From: Verrucomicrobiota bacterium | GTDB taxonomy: Bacteria; Verrucomicrobiota; Verrucomicrobiia; Verrucomicrobiales; Akkermansiaceae | Length of the DNA: 64,000 nucleotides | Assembly (NCBI GenBank): GCA_017301995.1 | Contig: JAFLEH010000011.1 | Location: 62,001 to 126,000, forward strand | Direction of reading: 5' to 3' | Shown here: positions 1 to 8,384 of the stretch, piece by piece | Layout: each line of letters opens with the position of its first letter | How positions within the stretch are numbered: the stretch's first letter is position 1 | Program-made: the position numbers and the translations under genes | Notes under the pieces: generated by a model | Database searches by the model: none | The model's input: only the letters and a program-made list of their open reading frames with translations | Told to the model about the DNA's origin: nothing

Positions 1-465
1 GGAAGACGATCCGTCATCCCCGCCGGCCATGCTGGGCCACTGAGCCTGCCGCCCGTATTTTGTGTTTTCCTGAAAAACCTCCATGAGAAGGTGACAGACG
101 AAGAATCGCTTGGGCTCCGGAGGGTTCCGTGCCGCTTTCATTCCGCGGCCGGGGCGGGATCGGATCCCGGAAACCTGGTCCGCACATAAACCATTGATTG
201 GCAAACTGATGAGATTTTCAAGTCGTGCCGCAAGTGGTTCGGCCCACTGCGCAAGGACGGAGCCCGACCGCTGAGGGGTAGCGGCGCGCCAGCCGGAGGC
301 GTGCTGTGGAGCGCGCGGGATTTGCGGGTAAGGGTGTGAGAGCCGGGGGTGGTTTGTTTGATCGGACTGCCAAATCCGCGACCGCGCTACCAGTGCGGCC
401 ATTTGGCCTACGCTTTGGCGAGGCTCCTGGTGGTGCGGTGGGGCATGCCAACGCGGCCCCCGTAT
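1..465. other. Left-edge stretch without a recognisable gene
   Basis: No convincing coding frame is seen. The longer open frames that enter this stretch lie antisense or out of frame to the lipoprotein gene that ends at 466. The first 43 bases are open in one forward frame and could be the tail of a gene starting outside the window, but nothing recognisable is encoded. The part from about 280 to 465 has the look of an old dispersed repeat (GGAGCGCG-type words); this is only an impression. Confidence 0.4.
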
Positions 466-1395
466 CTAACGGGCGGTCGCGAACGGATTGGCGGATTCGC
501 GTTTTTCGATTTCGGAGGGCATCCATGTCCAGGGATCGGCGCCTTTTTCGAGGAACGCGGCCAGGCCGATCACGCCGACGTTGCGGGTATCGCCGTGGCG
601 GGTGTTGGCGTAGGAACCGGAAACCGTGGAGAACTTGAAGGCCGCCACCGCGTCGTAGCTGGTGCGGAAGCCCTTTACCTCCAGCGTCTCGCCGGCGGGA
701 ATCACATAGCCGGGGCGGCTGACGCTCGCCGGTTTTCCATCCATCACGTCCAGCCCGTCCACGCTGAGCACCACCAGCACCCGGGTTTTGCAGCGGTTTT
801 TCAAAACGATGCTGTAAGTCGATCCGTTGCGGCCTTCCACGTAGCGCCGGTGGTTTCCGTAGGACTTGTAGGCCGGAAGCATACCGAAGGATCCCTTGAT
901 ACCCCACTCGATGATCCCGCCGGCCGCCTGCTGCATGCCTTCAACCCGCATGTCCTTCACATCCATGGCCTTGAGACCTTCGGAATCGTTGTAGTAGATG
1001 GCGTCCACGCCGTAGGGTTTGGCGGAAGCGCGGTTGAAACGGGTGTCGCCCAGCGGCGATTTCACCGATCCGCCCCACTGGGTCGCCAGGCCGGGACGCT
1101 CCTTGGGCTTCTGCGCGAAGGCCTCGGCCTGCGAAACCGATCCCGGGGATGGCGAATTCCATGGAATCTTCGACTGCGAAGTCGCAGGCGCGGGCGCGGG
1201 CGCCGACCTCCATTTCGAAGGCGAGTCCGCCCATTCCTCCACATAGGTCCCGTTCGAGTCATATGGGCCGGAACCCATCCGCGAATCAGACGAGCAAGCC
1301 CCCAGCCACACGGCGGCGGAAACCGTCAGCAATCCTTTGAAAATCGATCCGCTCCGCGTGCGAAGCGCCAGCTTGAGGCAGGTGAGTGCGTTCAT
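466..1395 (-). CDS. Predicted lipoprotein of unknown function
   Basis: A 309-residue protein with a lipoprotein signal: a basic N-terminus, a hydrophobic run around residues 20-33 and a lipobox LGAC with the lipidated cysteine at residue 34, followed by SSD. The mature part is polar, without a domain I recognise; a low-complexity Ala/Pro segment lies shortly after the signal. The frame stays open further upstream, but the start at 1395 is chosen because it directly precedes the signal sequence and leaves the divergent promoter region free. It is transcribed divergently from the BlaI-type repressor gene at 1498, with repressor-like sites between them, so it may share that control. A cell-envelope role is inferred from the signal only. 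Confidence 0.7.
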   Translation of the reverse strand: MNALTCLKLALRTRSGSIFKGLLTVSAAVWLGACSSDSRMGSGPYDSNGTYVEEWADSPSKWRSAPAPAPATSQSKIPWNSPSPGSVSQAEAFAQKPKERPGLATQWGGSVKSPLGDTRFNRASAKPYGVDAIYYNDSEGLKAMDVKDMRVEGMQQAAGGIIEWGIKGSFGMLPAYKSYGNHRRYVEGRNGSTYSIVLKNRCKTRVLVVLSVDGLDVMDGKPASVSRPGYVIPAGETLEVKGFRTSYDAVAAFKFSTVSGSYANTRHGDTRNVGVIGLAAFLEKGADPWTWMPSEIEKRESANPFATAR

Positions 1396-1398
1396 GGT

Positions 1399-1482
1399 GC
1401 TGGAAAAACAGCATTTCAGGGGGCGGGTGTCAAATAAAAAATGCAGTTTTTTCAGCATTTTATTTGCGGTTTTTCCAGCAGG
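1399..1482. promoter_or_regulatory. Cluster of three operator-like sites between divergent genes
   Basis: The 102-bp gap between the lipoprotein and the blaI-type gene holds three related words: AAATGCTGTTTTTCCAGC (read on the minus strand, 1416 to 1399), AAATGCAGTTTTTTCAGC with a trailing ATTT (1438-1460, a dyad with arms AAATGC/GCATTT), and TTTGCGGTTTTTCCAGC (about 1463-1480). BlaI/MecI repressors bind short dyads next to their own gene, so these are the natural candidates. Assignment is inference from position and repetition. Confidence 0.5.
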
Positions 1483-1497
1483 GGGTAAAATCGGGCC

Positions 1498-1890
1498 ATG
1501 AAATCGCTGTTTGACAAGGGATTGTCGAGGCGCGAGCGGCAGGTGATGGATATCCTGTTCCGGCTCGGGCAGGCGTCGGCGCAGGAGGTTTTGGATCACC
1601 TGCCCGACCCGCCGGGCTATTCGGCGATCCGGGCGCTGTTATCGACTTTGGAGCAGAAGGGCTTGGTGGTGGTGCACGGCAAGGATGCCAGGCGTTACAT
1701 TTACAAGGCGTCGGTGCCGGAGCAGAAAGCCAAGCGATCGGCGCTGAGCAACCTGCTGCATACGTTTTTCGAGGGCAAACCGGAGAAGCTCGTGGCTTCA
1801 TTGTTAGATCCTGGCGACCAGAAACTTTCGGCTGAGGAAATCGAGCGGATCCGCAGCCTGATCACCCATCCGCAGGATACCGGAACATGA
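1498..1890 (+). CDS. BlaI/MecI/CopY-family transcriptional repressor
   Basis: A 130-residue protein matching the BlaI/MecI winged-helix family in length and order: an N-terminal LSRRERQVMDILFRLG helix, the recognition region around GYSAIRALLSTLEQKGLV, and a basic wing with the aromatic stretch RRYIYKA. The C-terminal third would form the dimer arm. In this family the repressor is released by proteolysis through a partner M56 metalloprotease; that partner follows immediately with a 4-base ATGA overlap, so the two are translationally coupled. A GGGGG-rich ribosome site precedes the start. Family assignment is firm; the regulated genes and inducer are unknown. No beta-lactamase is nearby. Confidence 0.9.
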   Translation: MKSLFDKGLSRRERQVMDILFRLGQASAQEVLDHLPDPPGYSAIRALLSTLEQKGLVVVHGKDARRYIYKASVPEQKAKRSALSNLLHTFFEGKPEKLVASLLDPGDQKLSAEEIERIRSLITHPQDTGT

Positions 1891-2870
1891 GCGCGCTGAT
1901 CGTACAAACCCTCGGGATTTCGCTGGTGGCGCTGTTGGTGCTGGTGGCGCTGGAGCGTCGCGGTTGGCGCGGGCTGGGTTTCCTGCAACGGCTGGCGCTG
2001 GTGATTCTGCTGGTCTATCCGGCGCTGGTGTGGCTGCCCAAATGGCACGTGCTGCCCGCGGTTTCCGCAGCCGGGGAAACGGTTGCGACTCCCTCGCATG
2101 GCGCGGGCGGTTGGTTGCTTGCGATCTGGCTGACCGGCGTTTTGGCGCATGCGGGCCGGCTGGTGCTGGCGATGGCCAAGCTCGCCCGCTGGAAGAACGC
2201 GGCGGGTTCTCTAACCGACGAGAACGATCGAACCCTAGCCGCCGAGTGCGCCGGGGCGCTGGGCCTGCGTCGGCCGGTGGACGTCCGGATCGGAGGGCAC
2301 CCCGGCGGAGCGGCCGCCTGCGGCGTGTGGCGCCCGGTGGTGCTGCTGCCCCGCGAATGGACCGGATGGAGTGTGGAAACGAAGCGCGCGGTGCTGCTGC
2401 ATGAACTGGGCCACCATGCGTCGCGGGATCCGCTGTGGCGGATGGTTTCTCTAACGGTCGCGGCGGTCTATTGGTTCAATCCGTTGGTGTGGTGGTTGGC
2501 GGCCCGGTTGCAGAGCCAGGCGGAATTCGCCTGCGACGCCCGGGTGGTTGGATGCGGGTTTCGGGTGGACCGTTACGCGCACATTCTTTGCGATTTGGCC
2601 AGCCGTGCCCCTGCCACCGCGATGGGCATGGCCACGCCGGGGGGACTCGAACAACGCGTCCGCATGCTGCAACGCCCGCGCGGGGCCGCCGCACCGCTGT
2701 TGCTTGGAGCCGCAGCGGTCGTTTTGGGTGCCTGCGCCCTCGGAGTCGCGGTGCTCCGGCCCGGACGGATCGCGGCAACCACCGATGCCCCGCCCGCTCC
2801 CGCGGCCTCCGTTTACACGCCGGAGGAAATCGGGACCCGGCAATCGGCCGACCCGTTCCCGGCCGATTGA
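1887..2870 (+). CDS. M56-family (BlaR1-type) membrane metallopeptidase
   Basis: A 327-residue membrane protein. Hydrophobic segments lie near residues 10-22, 33-50 and 74-95, then a cytosolic zinc-peptidase part with HELGH at residues 172-176 and the downstream EFACDARV segment expected of M56 peptidases, followed by another hydrophobic segment around 270-290. It is much shorter than BlaR1 (about 600 residues) because the C-terminal penicillin-sensing domain is absent; only a short Pro/Ala-rich tail follows the last membrane segment. The signal it senses is therefore not a classical beta-lactam via a PBP-like domain. Co-translated with the repressor before it; a terminator follows at 3000. 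Confidence 0.88.
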   Translation: MSALIVQTLGISLVALLVLVALERRGWRGLGFLQRLALVILLVYPALVWLPKWHVLPAVSAAGETVATPSHGAGGWLLAIWLTGVLAHAGRLVLAMAKLARWKNAAGSLTDENDRTLAAECAGALGLRRPVDVRIGGHPGGAAACGVWRPVVLLPREWTGWSVETKRAVLLHELGHHASRDPLWRMVSLTVAAVYWFNPLVWWLAARLQSQAEFACDARVVGCGFRVDRYAHILCDLASRAPATAMGMATPGGLEQRVRMLQRPRGAAAPLLLGAAAVVLGACALGVAVLRPGRIAATTDAPPAPAASVYTPEEIGTRQSADPFPAD

Positions 2871-2999
2871 ACCGCGGACAGCACCCCGGACGGTGTCCCA
2901 AAACATAGGGACATGACAAGATCCCGGATTTGGCGCATTCTCGCGCCGTTGGGGGCAGCATCGCCCCAGTTTCATAAGGGATTGTGAACCAACAAAACA

Positions 3000-3027
3000 G
3001 GCCGCGCGGGTGCGCGGCCTTTTTTTT
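3000..3027 (+). terminator. Rho-independent terminator after the M56 gene
   Basis: GGCCGCGC-GGGT-GCGCGGCC forms a perfect 8-bp GC stem with a 4-base loop, followed immediately by eight T. It ends the blaI-M56 transcript about 130 bases downstream of the stop codon. Confidence 0.93.
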
Positions 3028-3143
3028 GCGGTCGATATCGGAAGCCAGGCCGAGTCCCAGCCATCGGATTGGCCACGAGTGGCAGGCGGTTGTGTTCTAA
3101 CCTACTGTCCGGAAGCCGGCCGTTAGAGGGGGCGGCCGTTGGT

Positions 3144-3340
3144 TTAACCCGAACTCCGAAGTTTGGCGTAGTTTGGACGCTCGACTAACCACTGAGAGAC
3201 TGAGAACCACTGAGAAAACCGATTTTTGGAGAAAAATGGAGAAGCACCGATAGATGACTGGGATCGATTTAACGCCGTATCAAAAATCATTCCAGTGGTA
3301 TCAGTGGATCTCAGTTTTTCAGTGGAAAAAATGGGTGCGC
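3144..3340 (-). repeat. CCACTGA-type dispersed element, copy A
   Basis: Read on the minus strand it begins CACCCATTTTTTCCACTGA, passes through CATTTTTCTCCAAAAATC and ends CGTCCAAACTACGCC, ACTTCGGAGTTCGGGTTAA. The same order of blocks occurs at 20288-20485 and, more diverged, at 49596-49782. The two ends carry opposed CCACTGA and TCAGTGG words, so the transcript could fold on itself. Confidence 0.8.
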
Positions 3341-3411
3341 GATTCATTCCAATTTCGGATTTCGGGTTTGATGCCGGCAATCCGGCAACCGGAAGACAGG
3401 GTTGGGCATGC

Positions 3412-4218
3412 TCACGGCGCCTCGGCTACCTCAATAGTGGCCGCGTTCAGGCAACCGAGTTTCTTCAGCGTGCGCTCGATCACCTTCAGGCATTTGGCGC
3501 GGGTGGACGGGGTGGTTTCGATCTCGATGACGAACAGGCCGCCGGGCTCCGTGCCGCTGGAATGGAAGGAGCCGCACTCCGCATCCTCCACTGCCTCCTC
3601 CAGCGGTTCCTCGATGTCCGGCTCCACATCGTCCGTCGCCAGTTCCGCCTCGCGCAAACTGATCCGCACGATGAGCGCCTGCGGCTTCTTTTCGATTTTC
3701 CTCAGCGACGCCGGATCCCGCTTGTCCAGAAACTTCGCGGGCACCTCGCGCAGCTCCATCTGGGGAATGTATTGGGAGATCACTTCCTCGTATTCGTCTT
3801 CCATCCTCCGATTCAGACCATAACCCATCTCACGGATTTCTTCGGGAGTCACCTCGCGCGTCTCCAATGTGTCCCACGCCCTGCAAATCACGGTATTATG
3901 GCGGAACCCCCTTCGCGCCGCCTCCTCGTTTGAAATCAGTTTGTAAAAGACGGGCGAGTAGGTGTATTCCAGACCCTCCAGTTTCAAAAATCCACAGTTA
4001 ACGAAGTTCGCGCTTAAATCCCAAACCAAGAGTCCCCACTTCCAGTCAGCTTTAGGGAAAAATTCGGAACCACAAGCGGGATCCTTGGTGCGAAACCGAT
4101 ATAGCCAGAGCGAAACCGATGTTGCCTGACAGGCGTAATAGTAAAACCCATCGCTGAGACGGACGCGCAGGACGGTCCCCTTACGCGGACGGGGCCTGAT
4201 TTCAAATTTTGGACTCAT
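3412..4218 (-). CDS. Uncharacterised protein, possible Imm26-like N-terminus
   Basis: A 268-residue soluble protein without signal peptide or membrane segment. The first 100 residues (KGTVLRVRLSDGFYYYACQ and the aromatic strands after it) recall the immunity-protein-26 type fold, which starts with a similar Gly-rich beta strand pair; the match is by eye and weak. The middle is charged (EEIREMGYGLNRRMEDEYEE) and very acidic around residues 195-220; the C-terminal part resembles a small alpha/beta domain. It starts inside the stop region of the DUF4328 gene upstream (4-base overlap), so the two are one transcript. No toxin gene is adjacent, so an immunity role is speculative. Confidence 0.6.
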   Translation of the reverse strand: MSPKFEIRPRPRKGTVLRVRLSDGFYYYACQATSVSLWLYRFRTKDPACGSEFFPKADWKWGLLVWDLSANFVNCGFLKLEGLEYTYSPVFYKLISNEEAARRGFRHNTVICRAWDTLETREVTPEEIREMGYGLNRRMEDEYEEVISQYIPQMELREVPAKFLDKRDPASLRKIEKKPQALIVRISLREAELATDDVEPDIEEPLEEAVEDAECGSFHSSGTEPGGLFVIEIETTPSTRAKCLKVIERTLKKLGCLNAATIEVAEAP

Positions 4219-5051
4219 GCTTGGGACGGAGGTTCGTTTCGAGCGATTGGATTGTCCGCCTTGTCCGCGGGTTCATCGGGCTGGGCCGGTTCGGAAGCCG
4301 TCGTTCCGGCCGCTGGTGTTTCCGCGATTCTTTTTGGAGGCAATGCCGAACCCACCGGGCTTCCGGGAACCGCCGGCGCTTTGTTTGATAGAAAGCGGGA
4401 GAACGGATTTGCCGTGACAGGGTCCGGTTGCCGCGGCGGGTTTGCCAGCACCCGGTACTGGGCGGAAGTCAGAACGGCGACCATCGCCACCAGAAAGCCG
4501 ACCGCGATCAGGCGGAATCCATAAACAACCGCAAACGCCTCCGGCCAGATGTTGGCGAAGTGCATCAGGATGTTGCTGATGATAAAGCTGAACCACCAGC
4601 AGAACAGCAGCCAGCGCGGCGGATTCCTATCCAAGGAGCGATACGTCGCAGCCGTGAAATCAAGCGCCGCCACGCAAGGAATCGCCAGGTTCACGAACGG
4701 AATGAAAAACGATCCCACCGCAAAGCCCGGCGTGTGGTCCAGCGCCCGGCCGGCGAACAACCGCGCGTTGTGGCCCACCCGATAGAACCAGACCAGAAAG
4801 AAAATATTCCCGGCGATCATCAAGCCCATGCTCACCCGCTCGGCTCCCTGAATGTCGCTCACCTCCACTTGCCCCGACAACCCCAGGATCACCCCCATCA
4901 CGAATCCCCAAAGATGACCGGCAACAATCAGCGTGAGCGCGAGCGCGCCAGGCACCACCAGTTTCTTGGAACCCGCCAACACCCGACCGGCGACCGAATT
5001 ATCCGACAAATCGCGGGTTTGGGGCGGAAAATACGGGTTGTCGTCGGCCAT
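4215..5051 (-). CDS. DUF4328-type integral membrane protein
   Basis: A 278-residue protein with about six hydrophobic segments between residues 30 and 215 and a polar, Pro-rich C-terminal tail. The core reads FFLVWFYRVGHNARLF then TPGFAVGSFFIPFVNLAIP, the pattern typical of DUF4328 proteins (a Trp/Arg-Asn segment followed by a Pro-Gly and an IPxxNL segment). Function of the family is unknown. Start at 5051 is the first ATG of the frame. It overlaps the following gene by four bases. The tail of roughly 70 residues (many Pro, Ala, Thr) looks disordered. Confidence 0.8.
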   Translation of the reverse strand: MADDNPYFPPQTRDLSDNSVAGRVLAGSKKLVVPGALALTLIVAGHLWGFVMGVILGLSGQVEVSDIQGAERVSMGLMIAGNIFFLVWFYRVGHNARLFAGRALDHTPGFAVGSFFIPFVNLAIPCVAALDFTAATYRSLDRNPPRWLLFCWWFSFIISNILMHFANIWPEAFAVVYGFRLIAVGFLVAMVAVLTSAQYRVLANPPRQPDPVTANPFSRFLSNKAPAVPGSPVGSALPPKRIAETPAAGTTASEPAQPDEPADKADNPIARNEPPSQA

Positions 5052-5398
5052 GGACCCAGTCTTAGGCGCTAGGCCCCCCAGCGGTCAAGCCTCGATCCAG
5101 CGGATTGGGAAGGGGATTTTGAACGTGAGAGGACGGGCCGGAAGCCGAGCCAAGCGGCTCCTTCCTTCGCCGGATTGGGCCGTGGAGCGTGATTTGGACG
5201 AATGGGTTGTGAGGTGGCCGTCTGCGGACCGGACCCGCCGCGTCCGAATACGGCGCAGGTCGTTCGGTGCCCGAGATCGCTGCCGAATCGCCCTTCCGGC
5301 AGGGGCGAACACCGTCTGCGAGCCCTCATGACGGGGCGGCGGAGAAATTTTTCGAATTTCTTGTTGCAACCGCGTCTCATTTAGCCGATCCTCCGCGC
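5052..5398. other. Intergenic stretch upstream of feoA
   Basis: Short open frames here lack coding character. The only structure noticed is a small dyad AGAAAT-TTTTCGA-ATTTCT around 5342-5360, which is placed where a control site of the iron operon would be. Confidence 0.4.
5342..5360. promoter_or_regulatory. Candidate operator upstream of the feo operon
   Basis: Inverted repeat AGAAAT-N7-ATTTCT about 40 bases before the proposed feoA start. Iron uptake operons are commonly controlled by Fur or DtxR-type repressors; this dyad does not match the classical Fur box, so it is only a candidate. Confidence 0.25.
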
Positions 5399-5653
5399 GT
5401 GAAGCTCGCCGGTGCCACGGATCTGGAAATTGACAGCGCCCTGACCTTGAATCAGGCGGGTGTGGGCTGTGATTTGCGGATTGAGGGCGTGACGGGTCCG
5501 GGGTGCGAGCGTCTGCGCGCGATGGGATTCTGCGAGGAACTCCGGGTTCGCAAGCTTTCGAGTGGTCGGAACCTGCTGTGTTCGCTGTGTGGCACGCGGG
5601 TGGCCCTGAGCCGGGAACTGGCCGATCAGGTTTTGGTCAAAATGGCCGGCTGA
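5399..5653 (+). CDS. feoA: FeoA-domain ferrous iron transport protein
   Basis: An 84-residue protein of the FeoA SH3-like family: LNQAGVGCDLRIEGVTG, then CERLRAMGFCEELRVRKL (the conserved RLxxMG(F/L) segment) and a closing ALSRELADQVLV. FeoA partners FeoB in Fe(II) uptake at the cytoplasmic membrane. No ATG sits at a suitable place; the frame runs upstream to 5267 but the GTG at 5399 gives the normal length, so it is taken as start. The feoB gene follows after 19 bases. Start position is the uncertain point. Confidence 0.82.
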   Translation: MKLAGATDLEIDSALTLNQAGVGCDLRIEGVTGPGCERLRAMGFCEELRVRKLSSGRNLLCSLCGTRVALSRELADQVLVKMAG

Positions 5654-5672
5654 ACCGGTCGGAGGATCCGCC

Positions 5673-7565
5673 ATGTCCAACGCCGCCGCCGTTTCCGCCA
5701 CGATCGCCCTGATCGGCAATCCCAATGCCGGGAAGACCACCCTTTTCAACGCCCTGACCGGCGAAAACCAGCGGGTGGGCAATTTCTCCGGAGTCACCGT
5801 GGAGGTGAAAAGCGGGACGTTTTTCACCCCCCACGGGCGGAAACTGCGGGTGCTGGACCTGCCGGGATGCTATTCGTTGCGGGCGAACTCGCCGGACGAG
5901 CAGGTCGCGGTGGACGCTCTAACCGGCGCTCTGCCCGACGAGCCGCGGCCCGATCTGGTGGTTTGCGTGGCCGACGCCTCAAACCTCGAACGCCACTTGC
6001 AGCTCGCGCTCCAGGTGATCGAAACCGGCCTGCCCTGCCTGCTGGCGCTCAACATGATCGATGCCGCCGAGCGTGCCGGCCTGCGGCTGGATCCGGAGAA
6101 ACTCAGCGAGGAACTCGGCATCCCCGTGGTGCCCATGCAGGCCAGTTCCGGCAAGGGCGTGCTCGAACTCAAACAGGCGCTCCGGTTTCCCCTGCCGCAC
6201 CTCGCGGAAACCCCGTGGCTGTCCCACGCCACCGATGCCGATGCCGCCCGGCGTTCGTTCGTACTACGCCTCTGCGAGTTGGCGGCGCGGCGGCCAACCG
6301 AGGACCAGATCACCTGGACCGACCGCGTGGACGGCGTGGCGCTGCATCCGCTGTGGGGCTGGGCTTGCTTCGGGGCGATGTTCCTGACGCTGTTTTGGGC
6401 GATCTTTTCCCTCGCCAGGATTCCGATGGGCTGGATCGAGTCCGGTCAGGCGGCGATCGGCAAATGGTTGGAAACCGTGATGGCGGAAGGCGATTTGCGC
6501 TCGCTGCTGATTGATGGTGTGTTGGGCGGTGTGGGCGGTGTGGTGATGTTTCTGCCGCAGATCCTTTTGTTGTTCCTGTTCATCGGGTTGTTGGAAAGCA
6601 CCGGCTACATGGCGCGCGCGGCGTTTCTGATGGACGGCCTCATGGCGCGCGCCGGTCTCAGCGGCAAGGCGTTTTTGCCGCTGTTCAGCTCCTACGCCTG
6701 CGCGATTCCCGGCGTGATGGCCACCCGCACCATCGACTCCGCGAAGGAACGGCTGGTGACGATCTTCGTGGCCCCGTGGATGAGCTGCTCGGCGCGGCTG
6801 CCGGTCTATCTGCTCATCGTGCCGTTGCTGTTGCATGAAAACGAAGGCTCGTGGCGGCAGGCGCTGGTGTTGTTCGGCATTTACGCGCTCGGCACGGCAA
6901 GCGCCTTCGCGGTGGCGCGGGTGTTGCGCGGCCGGTTGGGGCCCGATCCGGTCCACACGCATTTCATGTTGGAGCTGCCACCCTATCGGGTGCCACAGTG
7001 GCGCTACATCGGCCGCCATCTGGCCGACCGCGCCGGATCGTTTCTCGCGCAAGCCGGAACCCTCATCCTCGGCTTGTCGATCCTGCTGTGGGCGCTCAGC
7101 ACCTATCCGAAACATCCGGGCGACGACCCGTCCGCCTCGTTGGCCCACAGCGCCATGGGCCGGATCGGAAACGTGATCGAACCGGTGGTTAGGCCGCTCG
7201 GGTTTGATGGGCGCACCGGCACCGCGGTGCTGACCTCGTTTGCCGCGCGCGAGGTGTTCAACAGTTCGATGGCCATCCTGTTCCGGGTGGACGAGGCCGA
7301 TGACGAGCAGGCCACCCGCGGACTTCTGCGCGACCAGCTCGCCGCCGCCACATGGCCGGACGGCAGGCCGTTGTTCACGCCGCTGGCGATGATTTCGTTG
7401 CTGGTGTTTTACGTTTATGCCCTGCAATGCCTGCCCACGGTGGCCGTGGTGGCCCGCGAGAGCGGCTCGTGGCGCTGGGCCCTCGGCCAACTCGCTTTCA
7501 TGTCCGCCGTGGCTTGGGTGGCGTCGTTCATCATCTATCAGGGAGGGAGATTGCTCGGTTTCTGA
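5673..7565 (+). CDS. feoB: Ferrous iron transporter FeoB
   Basis: A 630-residue membrane GTPase that imports Fe(II). The N-terminal G domain shows the P-loop GNPNAGKTT (residues 15-23), the DLPG switch (62-65) and NMID (about 127-130). The membrane part holds the two Gate-type halves, with conserved stretches LLESTGYMARAAF and SSYACAIPGVMATRTI, and ends in a hydrophobic helix. It is shorter than the usual 700-770 residues, mainly in the linker between the G domain and the membrane part. Start ATG lies 19 bases after feoA behind a GGAGG-type site (GTCGGAGGATCC). Confidence 0.97.
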   Translation: MSNAAAVSATIALIGNPNAGKTTLFNALTGENQRVGNFSGVTVEVKSGTFFTPHGRKLRVLDLPGCYSLRANSPDEQVAVDALTGALPDEPRPDLVVCVADASNLERHLQLALQVIETGLPCLLALNMIDAAERAGLRLDPEKLSEELGIPVVPMQASSGKGVLELKQALRFPLPHLAETPWLSHATDADAARRSFVLRLCELAARRPTEDQITWTDRVDGVALHPLWGWACFGAMFLTLFWAIFSLARIPMGWIESGQAAIGKWLETVMAEGDLRSLLIDGVLGGVGGVVMFLPQILLLFLFIGLLESTGYMARAAFLMDGLMARAGLSGKAFLPLFSSYACAIPGVMATRTIDSAKERLVTIFVAPWMSCSARLPVYLLIVPLLLHENEGSWRQALVLFGIYALGTASAFAVARVLRGRLGPDPVHTHFMLELPPYRVPQWRYIGRHLADRAGSFLAQAGTLILGLSILLWALSTYPKHPGDDPSASLAHSAMGRIGNVIEPVVRPLGFDGRTGTAVLTSFAAREVFNSSMAILFRVDEADDEQATRGLLRDQLAAATWPDGRPLFTPLAMISLLVFYVYALQCLPTVAVVARESGSWRWALGQLAFMSAVAWVASFIIYQGGRLLGF

Positions 7566-7566
7566 T

Positions 7567-7710
7567 ATGAGCGGCGACTGGCAAACCCTGGCGGCCGGAG
7601 CGGTGGTGGCGATCACCGCCCTGGTGTTTCTCATCCGGCTTTCGCGCCCCCGCAAATCCGGCGGCTGCGGTGGCAACTGCCAATGCGGGAAACGCGATCA
7701 CCGGCACTGA
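7567..7710 (+). CDS. FeoB-associated Cys-rich membrane protein
   Basis: A 47-residue protein with one N-terminal membrane helix (about residues 8-23), a basic stop-transfer patch (RLSRPRKSG) and a short cysteine cluster CGGNCQCGK. This is the layout of the small Cys-rich proteins encoded after feoB in many bacteria. Its start lies one base after the feoB stop codon, so it is co-translated. A role as an iron-site or assembly partner of FeoB is inferred from position. Confidence 0.85.
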   Translation: MSGDWQTLAAGAVVAITALVFLIRLSRPRKSGGCGGNCQCGKRDHRH

Positions 7711-7720
7711 GAGAGGCGGA

Positions 7721-8173
7721 TCAATTCACCGTCACTTCGATCCGGCGCGGTTGTTTGACCTCGGCCTTCGGCAGGCGCACCAGCAGCACGCCGTCCTTGA
7801 ATTCGGCCGTCACCCGGTCGGCCTCGGCGTCTTCCGGCAGCGAGAACCCGCGGCGGAATCGGCCTCCCACGCGTTCGGTGCGATGAAACTTACGGCCCTC
7901 AGCCGCTTCGGCGGTCCGGCGTTCGCCTTCGATGACCAAATGGCCGTCGTCAACGGTGACTTTGACATCCTCGCGGGCGATGCCGGGCAGGTCGAGCTGG
8001 ATGATGTACTCGCCCGTGTCTTCGGCAATGTCGGCTACGGGCACCCACGCGGCGGCGTTGCCATTGCGGGATTCGGCGCCGGGGCGTGAGACGGCGGGGT
8101 TCATGGCGCGCAAGATGCGATCCTGCACGTTTTGCAATTCAAGGAGCGGATTCCAGTGGATCAATGCGTTCAT
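7721..8173 (-). CDS. Small heat shock protein of the Hsp20/alpha-crystallin family
   Basis: A 150-residue chaperone. The alpha-crystallin domain spans roughly residues 45-140: VADIAEDTGEYIIQLDLPG, VKVTVDDGHLVIEGER, then FRRGFSLPEDAEADRVTAEFKDGVLLVRLPK with the signature GVLxVxLPK near the end. The start at 8173 (MNALIHWNP) gives a typical N-terminal arm; a longer open frame upstream is not needed. It faces the feo operon tail to tail. Upstream lies a cluster of TGACGC repeats that may control it. Confidence 0.94.
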   Translation of the reverse strand: MNALIHWNPLLELQNVQDRILRAMNPAVSRPGAESRNGNAAAWVPVADIAEDTGEYIIQLDLPGIAREDVKVTVDDGHLVIEGERRTAEAAEGRKFHRTERVGGRFRRGFSLPEDAEADRVTAEFKDGVLLVRLPKAEVKQPRRIEVTVN

Positions 8174-8384
8174 GATGTTAGTAGGATGGGACGGATGGTG
8201 TGTCGGATTCGCGTCCGCCAACCCGCTTCCGTCCATTGTGCGGGTCGGCGGACGAAGCCCGGAGGGTCGTGTCGCCACGGATCCGGAACTCGCCATTGCC
8301 TGATGCAGACCCTGTGCCATTTGGTATAACCCATTCAATTCCAATGGAAAACCATTCTGGTGATTGAGTGCGAAGCGGACAAAC

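Larger units (their letters stand above)
2871..3411. other. Intergenic stretch with terminator and a dispersed repeat
   Basis: No gene is supported. It contains the terminator at 3000-3027 and one copy of the CCACTGA element at 3144-3340. A 24-codon frame at 2913-2987 ends just before the terminator but has no convincing ribosome site. Confidence 0.6.

Noticed and set aside
2..43. Possible C-terminal end of a gene entering from the left
   Set aside because: Only 13 codons before a stop and nothing recognisable; an open stretch of this length is expected by chance in GC-rich DNA.
349..1437. Long plus-strand open frame of about 360 codons
   Set aside because: It lies antisense to the lipoprotein gene, which has a signal and lipobox; the plus-strand product has no domain and is rich in His/Arg/Gly as expected of a shadow frame.
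2913..2987. 24-codon frame between the M56 gene and its terminator
   Set aside because: No ribosome site and no conserved feature; could be a chance frame in the 3' leader of the terminator.
3144..3340. CRISPR-like look of repeated CCACTGA/CAGTGG words
   Set aside because: Spacing is irregular, words are inverted as well as direct, and the whole unit recurs elsewhere in the window, so it is a dispersed element.
6264..7676. 470-codon minus-strand frame opposite feoB
   Set aside because: feoB is certain on the plus strand; the opposite frame has low-complexity Gln/Arg/His composition.
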